64,000 nucleotides of DNA from Phaeoceros laevis (lineage: Eukaryota > Anthocerotophyta > Anthocerotopsida > Notothyladales). Position numbers and translations under genes: made by a program. Shown piece after piece: positions 47,701 through 59,146 of the stretch; position 1 is the first letter of the stretch; every line of letters begins with the position of its first letter. Location of the stretch: assembly GCA_049999765.1 (NCBI GenBank), contig JBNGIQ010009593.1, positions 222,650 to 286,649 of the forward strand, in the 5' to 3' direction. The notes under the pieces were generated by a model, which saw only the letters and a list, made by a program, of their open reading frames with translations, had not been told where the DNA came from and did no database searches.

Positions 47701-49356
47701 CCTGGACATGCTGCTCAATACGCTGCTGGCCTACGGACCCAACGTCGTGCTGCTCGAGTACTCAGTCTCGGAGGCCAACAGTCGCGGCCTCCGAGCGCTC
47801 CACATCTACTGCTTGTCTCGCGATCCTGTGGCCGGCGGCCCCGCTCGGACCTTGTGCTATGTCAGGGTGGTGCCTGACTGCCGAGGCATCGAGCAGTTGG
47901 TGAACAAGGCACGCGATTCCATCATCGCCACACCGGCAGCCGGTAAACAGCATCGCCTGGCCCTGGCGAAGCTGCACAGCCTCCTGGTGGCCCCGGTGCT
48001 CAAGGAACTGCCCGATCACTGCGACACCCTCATCTTCGTGCCAGACGGCTGCCTCTCCCTGGTGCCCTTCGCCGCCCTCTACGACGAGAGCGCCGGCCAG
48101 TTCCTCATCCAGCAGAAGCAGGTGGTGGTGGCGCCCTGCTTGCGGGCTCTCCACCGCTGTCTGGACCTCCAGCACCGCTTCTTCTCCACTGCCAGCACCC
48201 TGCAACAGCCCTTCGTGGCCGGAAACCCGTACCCCATGGGCCTGGGACTGCTTCAGCTGCCACACGCAGAGGAGGAGGCCGCGGCGGTGGCGGACATCCT
48301 GGGCGTCGAGCCTTGCTTGGGCGCAGCCGTCACCAAAGAGGCGGTGGTGGAGGCGCTGTGTCACAGCAGCGTTGTGGTGTTGGCCAGCCATGCGATTTTT
48401 GGCCCCAACTTCCCTGCCGGAGCATTGGTGCTCAAAGGCCCCAGTTCAACTCATGATCCCGACATGGCTAGCAGCAGCAGCAGGGCCAACTATGATCCTG
48501 CCTTGTTACGTGCTGTCATGATGGATCCGGATTCCGATGAGCCGGAGCTCGAGGCAGCTTTGCTGATGAGAGGTCTGCGCATGCAGGCATCTGTCACAGA
48601 CAAGTCTCAGGTCCTCACTGCGGACGAGCTGTCAGGCATGCGCATTCGAGCAGGTTTAGTGGTTCTAAGTGCTTGTGAAACAGGGCGAGGAGAGGTGACA
48701 CCCGAAGGCGTTCTAGGACTGGGACGGGCACTCCTCCAGGCCGGGGCAGCAACCACAGTCCTCTCTCTGTGGAAAGTTGATGACCAGGCCACCAAGCGCC
48801 TCATCACAGGTGAGTGAACTCACCACCTCCCTCCTCCATACCTTCCACCACATTGTGCAGACCTGTCTACAGGTGTGAACTGTGAAATTGCAACAACTTT
48901 CACAGTTGAGACCTACCTAGCTAGCCTTGGAATTGGCTGGGCCTGCCTAGCTCATCGTATGAATTCATATTGCATTCATGATCAATGCTTTCATTGGAGG
49001 ACTTCTTGAGTTGCAACTGCTGATCAATCAGCATATGTGTGCCTACCTCAGAGATGTTCCAGGAGCTGCAGAAAGGAGAGCCAGTATGGACGGCTCTGCG
49101 CAAGGCAATGCTAAAGATGATCCAGGAAGGCAGCAGCATCAGCCAGTGGGCACCCTTCTTCATTTTCGGCTCTCCCACCATGGTCCTAAGAAGCAAGGCA
49201 ATGCTGAACATGATCCAGGAACTGAAGATGATCAAGGAAGGCCTAGTTGATCAACCTGGGGGCCGTGGACATTGGGCGCCCACCGACCGGATCACTATTA
49301 AACCAGGTGCCCAAAGCATGGGCAAAGGGGAACCCTCTATGGGAGGTCCCGTGTAA
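44729..49356 (+). CDS. LRR-TPR-CHAT domain protein, putative caspase-like (clan CD) protease
   Basis: Two exons, 44729-48809 and 49052-49356, joined G|AG in phase; 1461 residues. The ATG at 44729 is the first in frame. Residues about 15-50 are Gln/Glu-rich. Residues about 100-265 form RNase-inhibitor-type leucine-rich repeats (LRVVKLGNCGI, LLQWLTLDGN, LEELDMDGVGL, LQTLDVENNPE, LRKIRIGNTGL). Residues about 285-960 are helical with TPR-like units (LYDVQICLAQAYSKLAHDSS, YDKALLWAERGRMRLF). Residues about 1000 to 1400 are a CHAT domain: VVLLEYSVSE, LIFVPDGCLSLVPFAALYDE, the catalytic His motif LASHAIFGPN (His about 1221) and Cys motif VVLSACETGRGEVTPEGVLG (Cys about 1316), then LLQAGAATTVLSLWKVDD; exon 2 supplies the end (WAPFFIFG). 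Both catalytic residues are present. Exon 2 also carries a duplicated KAMLxMIQE segment and a short tail. Substrate unknown. Confidence 0.92.
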
Positions 49357-51495
49357 ACCTGCCTACACGAAGGGCTGCTGCCTTTAAGTGCCCGGAACCA
49401 TGTATCTCGATTCTCGACGCGGAGAGAAACTTTTGGTTCGGTCTATAGATTATGGTACGTGGGAAACATGCGAGACAGCCAGGTCGCTTCGCGTGGGAAT
49501 GTGACGTGCGACTGTCCTGGGAAACATTTGGTTCGGTCTAGAGTAATGGTACGTAACTTTTGCCGGGATGTCAAGCAATAAGCAGACTCAGGCCTTGCTG
49601 GGGCGCACTCCACTTGCTTCGTAACTAGCACTGTGTTGTCACAGTCTCACTTTCGTCATAATCCCACTGTCCTTTTACTTGAGCTGGCGCCCACCATCCA
49701 TGACCATATACGGCCAGGACCTGCTAGAAGTTCCAGAACCCTGATCAATACTGATCAATATGATCGATATGATAAACACGGATCAATATGATAGCACAGC
49801 TCTGAGAGAAAAAGTGTTTCTAAGTTTGTGAGAACCATTCAGCAGCAGTAGTACTTAGTATGATTATGAGAACCATTCAGTCAAACATTTTGGAAGGAAG
49901 GTTGGCTGGCATGTGTTTGTATGGAACATGCTGGTGGATGTATACGCGAAATATGGGAGCGTGGAAGATGCTAGATAAGTGTTTGAGCGAATGCCTCATC
50001 GTGATGAGTCTTGGAATTCATGATTTTGGGGTGCCTCCCCATGGAAATGGGTGAAGAGGCTCTGCGATTTGTTTCCCCGGATGCTAATGGCAGATGTAGT
50101 AGTAGGGTAGTAGTACGGGGTCGCACACGCCGTGACGACTCGTCATGGGAATCGGGCGCGCTGCCACTTGGATGACTTCAACCCTCATTAGGTGACAGAT
50201 GAATAAGGTTGCTTTTGGAAAATAGAATCAGATGTGGTACCGGATAACCGAACCTATTTCAGTGCACTGAACGCCCCCCGCACGGCATCACGCATGTGTT
50301 TGTGGTGGGAGACCAAGGACCTCCTAAGAGCCAAGCTATTTATGCGACCTTCGGGTACCTTGTGCTCAAAATGAAACAAGATCTGCAGCCCACATTCCCT
50401 CGTTACCTCAAGACCAACCTGCCGACTGCCGAGGAGGAAGTGGGTGGACGCACTGTAAGGGGTGTCACATGATCACAGGTGAACCGAAAACATGCCGGGA
50501 ATCATTTGAACAAAGTGGAGCAGGCCCGAATGCAGTGAAAATTCACAGCGGAAGCTGCACCACCAGGAATTTCAAGGGGACAAAATACCCACCTGATCTC
50601 CCCGTTAATAAGGACTCCATCCCTCGAAGAGGCTGTCTCCTCCTGCGGAGGCCTGCGTGGGGTAGTGGGGCGGGGCTTCCGAGCCCCGGCGGGTGGTCTT
50701 GACCCTCCAGCTCTGCCCACAACAAGCAACTCCTTCCTCCTGCCCCTGCCACAGTCGAAGCTGGCCAAGCTACCAGCCCATTCGAATTCCCTACAATCTA
50801 CGGCAGCGACACCAAGTGGGCCATGCCAAGGCCTCGCGCAGGCTAAACTGGACGGCATGTCCAAAGGGGCGGATGCAGCAGCTGCTCTGCTGGTAATGGC
50901 AGCTGTCGCAGCAGGCGTCCAGGGCTCCGCCCTCAACGCCGGACGCTATGAATGAATGAATGAACCCGACTCAATCTACGGACCCTGTTGCAAGTAGCTG
51001 AAGTGACCAACCCAACGGCCTTCCTCTAAGTCCACTTGTCTTCCACTCTTTCTTAACTTTCTTGCTTTTCTTTACTATGCTCTACTCTTATTTCGCTCTT
51101 TCTTGACCCTCCTTAGTTTCACACAATCTACTCACTACCCACCTATCTAGTCGTCTATCTTTTTATCTACGCTATCACTTGGCTTGCTCCTGATGCCATT
51201 CCTCAAGCTGATTCCTACCAGCCCTGCATTTCTCCGCCTACGAGTTCGCAGTGCTGCTCAGTCTTATCTAACCGCCGATTTTACCTACTACTCCGGTCGT
51301 GGTGTACAAACTTTTTCCTATGAACTTCCGTGATGCAAACTGAAAATTACTTTGACCACGAGCTCAACTATTTCCTTCGACATTTCAGCTTTCCCGAGGA
51401 AGCAAGTGGTGACTCTGGTGAGTCGACCTCTCCACCGCTCAAGGCACAACTAGGGTGGGGTGGAATCATAGCCTGAGCGTGACTTAGGTAGGACA
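49357..51495. other. Mostly non-genic, with a PPR fragment and one coding-like fragment
   Basis: TGATCAATA-type words repeat at 49743-49800. A PPR scrap lies at 49880-50060. The plus strand at 50279-50470 reads ITHVFVVGDQGPPKSQAIYA, FGYLVLKMKQDLQPTFPRYL before a GTAAGG donor-like site and a TGA; it looks like an exon but I cannot name it. A C/T-rich tract fills 51040-51130. Confidence 0.4.
49880..50060 (+). pseudogene. PPR gene scrap
   Basis: The reading MLVDVYAKYGSVEDAR then VFERMPHRDES is a PPR L/S motif boundary. It is isolated and interrupted by a stop, and resembles the plus-strand relic at 23590-24710. Confidence 0.6.
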
Positions 51496-52014
51496 ATGCT
51501 TGCATACAAAGTTAACGATAAACGTGTTAACACATTCACACATAAATGAACTGACGTATTTATCCCATATTGGGTAGGGAATGAGAAGGGCGCAGCTGTG
51601 GAGTCTTAAAGACAGATCATGTTCTTTATCCAACACAATTGCCGGTCTTTGTCCAACACAGTTGCCGGTCTTCGTCTCACAATTGCCAGTTTTGTCCAGC
51701 ACAATTGCTGGTTGTGTCTTTGTCCAACACAATAGCTGGTTTTTGTCCAACACAATTGCCGGTTGCGAAAAAGTGCCTGAGAAGATGGATGGATGGCTCT
51801 AAAAAACCAGGTTCCCATTAGGCACTTTTCGCTTTTTGGAAATGGAAGCCTCATTGTATTGTCCCCGGATTTCAACCATCTTGCATTGGAAGGAGAACAG
51901 AATTTGCCCTTCACACTTCACAGTTGCGCCCTTCTCATTCCCTACCCTATGTGGGTTAGTTCATGTACGTGTTAATGCGTTAACACGTTTATCGTTAACT
52001 TTGTATGCAAGCAT
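51496..52014. mobile_element. MITE-like element with long terminal inverted repeats
   Basis: The left end ATGCTTGCATACAAAGTTAA, continuing CGATAAACGTGTTAAC, is the exact reverse complement of the right end at about 51977-52014. Similarity continues inward for about 95 bases to GGGTAGGGAATGAGAAGGGC on the left and its complement at about 51918-51940. No transposase is present. Target-site duplication was not obvious. Length about 519 bp. Confidence 0.85.
51622..51772. repeat. Minisatellite inside the MITE-like element
   Basis: Six imperfect copies of a 20-24 bp unit built on TTGTCCAACACAATTGCCGG. Its unit is unrelated to the terminal repeats. Confidence 0.85.
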
Positions 52015-53485
52015 GGAGCACGAGGGCCTTCTAGAGAATTTTGAGAGCGCTTTGAAGACTCGAGTAAGCATTGGTGATTGAAGCGTAATTCTAAGCTCAG
52101 TTGTATTCAGTTTTGGTTCATAGGAAAACTAAATCTGTGTATCACTGCTAGATGGGCAGGTTTTGAATTGTTGGGGGAATGTGATTAACATTGACCTGGG
52201 TATAAACTCAAGGGTTCTGAGTAGAGAATAGAATGTCACATCTTTATAGCCTCCAGTCCAGTACTTCCAGTAGATTGAATGCGCCGAAGCAAATACAGGC
52301 TCAAGAGTCCTCGTCCTTCGGGCTAGTTGTGAGTCTACTCAAACAAGCTTTTGCCCAGTGTCTAGCCACAGGGCGAACTTAGGACTCCCTGTGCTGAAAA
52401 TCAGGATGCAGCATAATGGGCTTCCTCCTATTGTTGTCCCAGTGTGGGTAAACTATTGCCGCAATAAATCCTGTATCACTGCTGACGACAATGCAAGGTG
52501 GTTGACACATATCATGCCAAGGGTATGTAGCACAAGGCAAGTAACACATACTTCTCTTCACCTTGGAGACTAATTGTTCCACCCCTCCACAAATACAATC
52601 TCAGAGTGCAGCTTGTCCACAACTACAAACGTGTTCACCATTCCGTCCACGTCAGTCCACAGCTCTGGCTTGCCTGCAGCTCATACCGCTACCGACTCCA
52701 TACGAGAGAGTATACCAAGGTTTAGCAGCAATCGCACGGGGCACATTGCCTACGCCCAGAGCACCACCCTTAAAATTACAACTACTGACGGAGACAATTT
52801 GGTGTGCCGTTCACCAGACATGCGGGGCTGAAAAAAATCTGGTTCCCTCTCCCTCCTCCTCTTCCATTGGCCCCCGCCTGTCGGACGTGGCCTCACGGCC
52901 GTGCAGTGGAAGCGCTTCCCCTCCCGTCACTCACCTGGACGGAACCGGAACAGCCCGCTGAAAAATCTGGTTCTCTCCCCTCTTCCCATTGGCTCCTTTT
53001 TAACGCGGCCCGCGTTTTAATGTCGTAAACGATAGCAATATGTTGGCTTTATGATTCCACCCTAAAGAGCACAAGCTCTATTTGCCTTCTCCTTTCAAAA
53101 GACCATAGGACGGTGAACCTCCCCCCGCACAATGCAGACACAAAGTCTTGAGGTCCGAGGCTTCAAACTACACCGAGAAAACTGCTGCTCATCTTGGTGT
53201 GTCACAAAATGGTGGCAACAATGGCACCACATAACTCTGCAACCTACTACTGACAAAACTGTGTCCTCCTGCTACTAGCGTTTGGACTTCTTTTTCCTCC
53301 CACCTTTATAATACACGATAATCTACTACTACTTCTACTACTACTATTACTTTATCGTCCTTCTGCTTCACAGTTTCGCCCTTACTCTGATCATCCAAAG
53401 TGTGCCCCAGATGGTCATTACTGCTGTCCTCTTTCCTGTTCTTTGACTTCGTGACCTTGGTTTTCTCTCTGCATGTGTGGAGGTG
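52015..53485. other. No recognised gene; possible 3' part of the LYAR-like gene at the right
   Basis: The minus strand at 53270-53470 continues a Lys/Asp-rich frame and ends in GGKKKSKR plus TAG near 53279, which resembles the basic tail of LYAR proteins. A splice or indel would be needed to reach it from 53486. A (CTA)n-like tract lies at 53323-53350. The remainder shows nothing. Confidence 0.4.
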
Positions 53486-54725
53486 TCACTCAGTTAGACC
53501 ATCCGCTCGGATGACATCCTGATCCTGGCTTTTTCTACGTTTACCTTCTTTGACATGTCTCACTTCTATAACTGGGATGACAACCTGCTGCGGAACAATG
53601 TTTTCCTTGACTAATTTGTCATCCGCAGTATCCCGTTGCCCACTAACCACTGTTGGAAATGAATCATCTTTTGACTTCTTACTCTTTTTCTGATTCTTCC
53701 CATTTTCCTGCGCAATAACAGCCTCATGTTCCGCTGCCCCTTGGACTGATGCCACTGCAGATTCCGCACCTTTACTTTTTTTCTTCTGCTGTTTCAACCC
53801 ACCAACCTCTCCTGCTCCGTCAGCAATGCTGGCATTCTCGGGATCGGTAACCTGTGACGCGGAAGTAGGAGTAGCGTCACCATTCTCATGTTGGTTGCTT
53901 TTCCTCTTCTTTACAGCCACAGGAGCATCCACTACAGCCGCCTGTTCGGTTGGCTTTTTGTCATCCGCAGGGATTGCAGCTGATTTTGTTTTCGCAGCAA
54001 GGAAGTTGAAAAAAGTTACGGTGACCTTGGCTACAGATTCCCTGACTTTATTGCGATGTTTCCTGCCCTCAGAGTGCTGGAACAAAGTTTTCTCGCTGGT
54101 TGCTTTCACGTTGCATATACTAGAATTACGATTGCATAACTGAAGTCAGTGACATCAGTTTCGAATCCGAGATTTAAGAACACATTAACGCAACACAAGG
54201 ATGCTCACCTGCACGCCCACGGTGGCCTAGTTGACAGTCCCAACTCCAAATCCCTGTCGCACGGTGGCCTATTTGACAGTCCGAACTTCAAGGGTCCATA
54301 CTTCTCCTGCAAAACTCCAGTTTTACCACAAGAAAAAGCAGGGTAACGCATTGCCAACTTTGAGCGAAGAGCAATCAGCGCAAGCACTCCGGACAAGTAC
54401 GAAGGTCGTATCGCCTCAGTCACGCATGAAGTGTGCTGCTGGACGCTAATTCGATCAAAAACCACACCGCAGTCGATGCAGGATAGCTGTCCTCCATCCC
54501 TGGGAACAAGATTAGCACGAACCTAGGCAGTCTACGTTCCAGTCTATTGTTGGGCGCAAATTTTACCTTCCTAGCAGAGCATCCCAGGAAATGATTCGAC
54601 AACTTCGGCTTCTCCAAGTACTTCTCTCCGCAATCCTCACACTGGAACCAAACCGTGCTGCCTGCGCACCTTCCGGTACGCAGCCAGGCACTCACCTTCT
54701 GTAGCGAAGTAATTTCGTTCTGCAT
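53486..54725 (-). CDS. LYAR-type C2HC zinc-finger nucleolar protein, possibly damaged
   Basis: LYAR-family proteins are nucleolar and linked to rRNA synthesis. Minus-strand exons: 54567-54725 (zinc finger 1, VWFQCEDCGE, LSNHFLGCSARK), about 54412-54486 (LSCIDCGVVFDRISVQQHTS, CVTEA), about 54219-54312 (EKYGP, GLSTRPPWAC) and 53486 to about 54125 (SICNVKATSEKTLFQHSEGR, then a Lys-rich tail). The family starts MVWFQC; here the Met codon is ACG (STVWFQC), and the only in-frame ATG is 16 residues upstream (MQNEITSLQK) across a GTGAGT donor-like site. The exon 2 donor after TEA lacks GT. A 48-bp duplication doubles the GLSxRPP segment. The stop at 53486 may not be the true end. Either a decaying gene or an unusual one. 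Confidence 0.7.
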
Positions 54726-54732
54726 CGTTGAG

Positions 54733-54798
54733 CTTCCTTGACGCAGACCCCAAAACACCTTCGTGCTTCCTTGACGCAGACCCCAAAACACCTTCGTT
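54733..54798. repeat. Perfect 33-bp tandem duplication upstream of the LYAR-like start
   Basis: Two adjacent copies of a unit starting CTTCCTTGACGCAGACCCCA, differing only in the last base. It lies in the presumed 5' UTR or promoter of the minus-strand gene. Confidence 0.95.
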
Positions 54799-55297
54799 CA
54801 TATCATTACATCGCCATTAGCAGAAAACACCCTCTGTATACCTTGGTCTCACCCGCCGTCGCAGTGTCGACACGATTACAACGAGCCGGGTTCAGGAATG
54901 AAGGGCAGCGAATGCCGGGTCACCGGGGCTCGTCTTTCGGGCCTACAGTTTGCAGTACTATTGCTCGAGAAGAAGAGCGAACTAAAATCTGAAAACATGC
55001 GAGCTCACTTTGACATGCACATAGTGGGGCGGGGGGGGTGTACTTGTTAGTCACAGCCTGACTCACAGGCAACATTCTTTAGTGTTTCGAGCCGACAAGA
55101 CTAATTTGTTCTAGCCTGCCGACTGTAATTGCCACTGCCTTGGTTCTGTGTCATCCATATAAGGCGTAGGACAGGATTTTCTTGACGTAGCAACCACCAA
55201 ATTCTGGTTCTTCACATCGTTCCTCGATAGCATAGAAGCTGAATGGATAATGGCGAAGCCTTGGCAGGGTGAACGATTGATGGCAAAGCTGTTAGTC
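54799..55297. other. Spacer between LYAR-like and VPS45 genes
   Basis: Contains the LYAR-like promoter and VPS45 3' UTR. A run of G (GGGGCGGGGGGGGT) at about 55026-55040 is notable. No gene seen. Confidence 0.4.
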
Positions 55298-58200
55298 CTA
55301 AGCGCCCCGGTAGCTCTTGCGGTCTGTGCGTGATACCTCTTCCAAGTTACTCAAGAATCTGTGACAGAAGACGAGGTTAGCCCTGTAAACACCTCGTACA
55401 TATTGTAGAACAGAAAGAAACCGGCTACCACACTTACTTGGTGGTGTTAAGTACTGTAGTGCCTCCAAGATACACTCTAGTGCTAGGATTCGCAGCATTG
55501 TGCAATGCCACAGATCGAGCCTCTTCGTAAGTTGAACCCCCTAGGATGAAGACAATCAGGTCTTGAGGTGGCCTGCATAGAGTCAGAGACATCGAATCAG
55601 CCTGCACCCGTTAGAATGGCAACTTTGACGTAGTAACCGGGTTGAGAAAGTGCAGGTGGCACTCTCATGCCTTGTGGTCTGCTGCATCATGTTGCCAATC
55701 ACAGGGTAATCCATGTCTCTTAGTCGAAGCTTCACAACACTTTCAATGATCTGGACAATAAGAGGCTGATGCTGTGTGTAGACATTCTCGATGCCCTGGC
55801 AAAGCAAGAAGATTCTGACTTGAGTCTCGGAAAACCCCTCGATCAACAGCAAGAACCTCAGACACGTATAGATGCCATGAGGCACACCTTCAACCCTCGA
55901 GCCATATTCCTGGCCCTGTTGAACAAGTCTCGATTTCCATAAAGGTCTCCAGTGCGCTTATCCATACCAGCTTGCTTTAACAAAGTCCGAACAAGCTGAC
56001 AAAGAGCACACCAAAAAAAAGAGTGAACCACGTGGCTCCAACCAAAATCTTTGAAAAAACAGTGTAATGGTGCAACAAATGCTGCAGCAAAAGCAGCAAC
56101 TTCAGCAGCAGATTTGAATCCTTACATTGAAATTGTAATTGCTGCTTCGAGAAGACAGTTTGGAAAGCAACTGCTCCAACAGCATCGGACTCTCTTTCTC
56201 GTAACGGAGAGCATATAGCATTACGAGGCGTATCCGATCTATATCAGCTATCCTTTCATTGTTGAGCTGATTTACCACTGCCTGGACACATCACATCTGC
56301 GGGGTTGATTCTAGTGGACTATCCTGTAAGACAACATAGACAGTATACAAATGAATTGCACACAAGTGATGAAAAGACAACCTCAAAAGCCGCTTGTTGT
56401 CCAGCATTACAGGCAAGATCTTGCTCTGTTTGAGAAACAGACATAAGCTGCCGTTCATCTACTATTCGGCTCATCTCTGTCATCATGGTCACATGTTTCG
56501 ATACATTTCCCTGCATTTTCCTGTACTCAGGGTAGTTGTCCACAAATCGAGCCATGTCCTCTGCAGCAGGAAGAAATCCCAAGCATACACTTAGTGTCAA
56601 GTTCCTAATATCTTGGGATGCAAACTCTGTGCACCAGCAGAAGGAAATAGCAAACCATACCAAGTGATTGTATATTTTGATTGCTTTGGGCACTCTGTTG
56701 AAACTCATCCACCATCTTCTTTATGTTTGCTCCCAGGTCCCCGAAATTTTCGTACATGTTGGACTTAAAAAAGGGATCTTGCTCTGATGACAGCACAACC
56801 TCCTGTCCACGACATCACGAATTTAGAAAGTGGATTCAGAGATATAGAAGCATGGAGGCCATACAGTTTGGATAAGTTGAACAAGCCACTACATGGGATG
56901 TCCTGCAACCTGCAAATCGCGGTATATACCTGCTGGTCTGTAGGAACTTTAGCATGGTGTTTCAAGTCGACCCTGTTGTCTTGGATACCAATTAGTTCGT
57001 GTACCATGGCCTGAGAAGGTAACAGACAGAGATAGTCTTAGGTGCTTTATTTAGCTGCAGGACGACAAGATAAGGCATGCACCGGGACTAGTACTAATGC
57101 AGTTAGAAACAACAGGGTATGCTCTTGCACTAGGTATGCCCAAACACAGATTGAAGTACCTGATATGTCCACTGGTTTAAAAGAGGTGTCACTGGATCGT
57201 CTCTTCTATCCACAATCAGAAGCACAGGTGGAACATCAGGTCTTCTAAAGTCAAAAAGTCCACTCTCAGTCTCGTACATAAGCCTCTGGAGACACGAAAG
57301 TTGACAGAGTTTAGGAAAATACTCTTAAAACGTAAGTCAACAGCAAACGATGTAGTAGCAATGGAATGAACTGCACAATACACACCGCTGCATCTTGAGC
57401 TACCCGACGTGCAATCTCTGATGTATGTGAGTACCGCACAATAGGCCGCCTCTTTAGTGACAGACACAATGATGTTATGCCTTCTACAATCCGATCAACA
57501 ACCTGCTGACTCATTTGTGGGTCCAAGACTGTTGGCATCAGACAAACGTGATTTGCGGGAAGACTGAGGGAGAAATGGAACGGATCAATAGCAAAGTAAT
57601 CTGCGAAGAACTCCTGCAAACCACCACCTTTCATAGTTTACAAAACGTGCCATCGCTCTTGGATACAAGTGGCTGAAGAAGAAAACTGGCAAGCACTTCC
57701 TGCCACACCACAAATTTAGGACTTACAACAAGCTTCAGGATTTTGTAGTGGGCACTGGATGTATGCAAACACATGTAGAAGGCACATCCTGTAAGAAGGA
57801 AAAAAAGTTCCAAACATGTTCTAGTCCTTTATACTTACAAATCACTCATCATGTCCACACTTGAAAGACCTATATAAACCAGCGGCAGGCTACCGCAATA
57901 TCAGGAACTTCTTACAGTCTTACACATTCTCTGAGTACCCAACCTAAGGACAAAAAGGTAAGACTGAAAGAGTACCTGCACTGTATGCACAGCATCGTGT
58001 TCATCCCCATCGGCTAGCATTTGAAGATACGAAGTCTTCACGATGTTCGAGAAAACTGCACGCAAGAAAGCCCCCCAAAAAATTAGATATTCGCGTAAGA
58101 CCACCTAGACCCTGAGATCAACGTAGTCTAGAAAGCCTGCTGGGTCGCCAATGAGACTTACAAACGTGGTATTCTCCAAAGCGCGGATTTGTCAAATGCC

Positions 58201-58575
58201 GTTTCAAAAGCTGAATATTCTCAGGGGTAGGACGTAAAAAACAGATTGCCTTCAGATGCGTCATGCTCGTTTCAGCTCCAGAATCTAGCATTTCAACTAG
58301 GAAGACTTCCTTCTGGAGCAGTTGAGTCTGACTCAGAACCACACTTACAACACCGACCTGCGAAAACAAAGGCCATTGATTAGCCCTATTTCGGGCTGAA
58401 CACGGGAGTCATCAATCGAGACCAACCGTTGTCGGTTTGCCCTGCTAGATAAAAGCAAAGTAGCACCATATACAGAGGATCTCACTGTTTGCGCATCCAG
58501 CAGAAGAACTTTCATGCCGGGGATATCGTTCACCATCCGGTTGATATAATCTCGAACTGCCGCCACCAGGACCAT
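55298..58575 (-). CDS. VPS45: VPS45, Sec1/Munc18-family regulator of TGN/endosome SNAREs
   Basis: VPS45 binds Tlg2/SYP4-type syntaxins and promotes membrane fusion at the trans-Golgi network. About a dozen exons span the gene; first exon 58486-58575 (ATG 58575), last ending at TAG 55298-55300. Readable blocks in order: MVLVAAVRDYINRMVNDIPG, LLQKEVFLVEML, NPRFGEYHV, DYFAIDPFHFSLSLPANHV, LKRRPIVRYS, RRDDPVTPLLNQWTYQ, AMVHELIGIQDNRVDLKHHA, FFKSNMYENFGDLGANIKKM, DMARFVDNYPEYRKMQGNVS, SQTEQDLACNAG, RIRLVMLYALRYEKESP, ENVYTQHQPL, and EEARSVALHNAANPSTRVYL. Splice sites are GT-AG wherever checked and no frame break was seen. All parts of the Sec1 fold are represented, so it looks functional. The domain order and length match plant VPS45 (about 570 residues). 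Confidence 0.96.
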
Positions 58576-59146
58576 GGTTGCAGATCGTGCCACCACTAGA
58601 GGAGAGATCCTGTTTTCAGATGAACCCGTCTAGGCCAGAACGGACTTAGAAGGGGAGCAGGGTACCGTCCGAAAATGCAAGGTTCCCGTCTCACTCCCAG
58701 TTTCGCTAGCATCACGACGTAAGTTGGCCACCTCTTGGGAATATAGCCGGCACATAATGCACTGCAGCAACACGGGCGCAGCAAACCATGGTCGTCTAAT
58801 TACTGTGATCTGTCAATGTGCCAGCCTTGGTAACTCAACCCGATGAGTGCACTATTTAGGGCTGTCGCATTCTGATTCCAGAAGTCTGTCAAATCTACCA
58901 GACGTGATAGCTCAAATTTACCAAGTACACAGCAAAGTCTTCTGGCGGGGCAGGCGGGTGGAGCAAGCTGAGGGGAATTGCGCGGCATACCTGTTGCTGG
59001 TCATAGAAGGATTGAGGCCAGCAGCATGCTGCGGCCATGGTGCACAGACAAGACTGTCGCTGCTGTGGGAGCTGGCACCTCATGATGCTGGCTTACTGAG
59101 GACGACAAACCAATGAATCAAGCATGCAGCAGGCAAGAGCTATCGA
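58576..59146. promoter_or_regulatory. Divergent promoter region between VPS45 and the hydrolase gene
   Basis: About 570 bases separate the two divergent start codons, so both promoters should lie here. No clear TATA box was identified. Confidence 0.4.
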
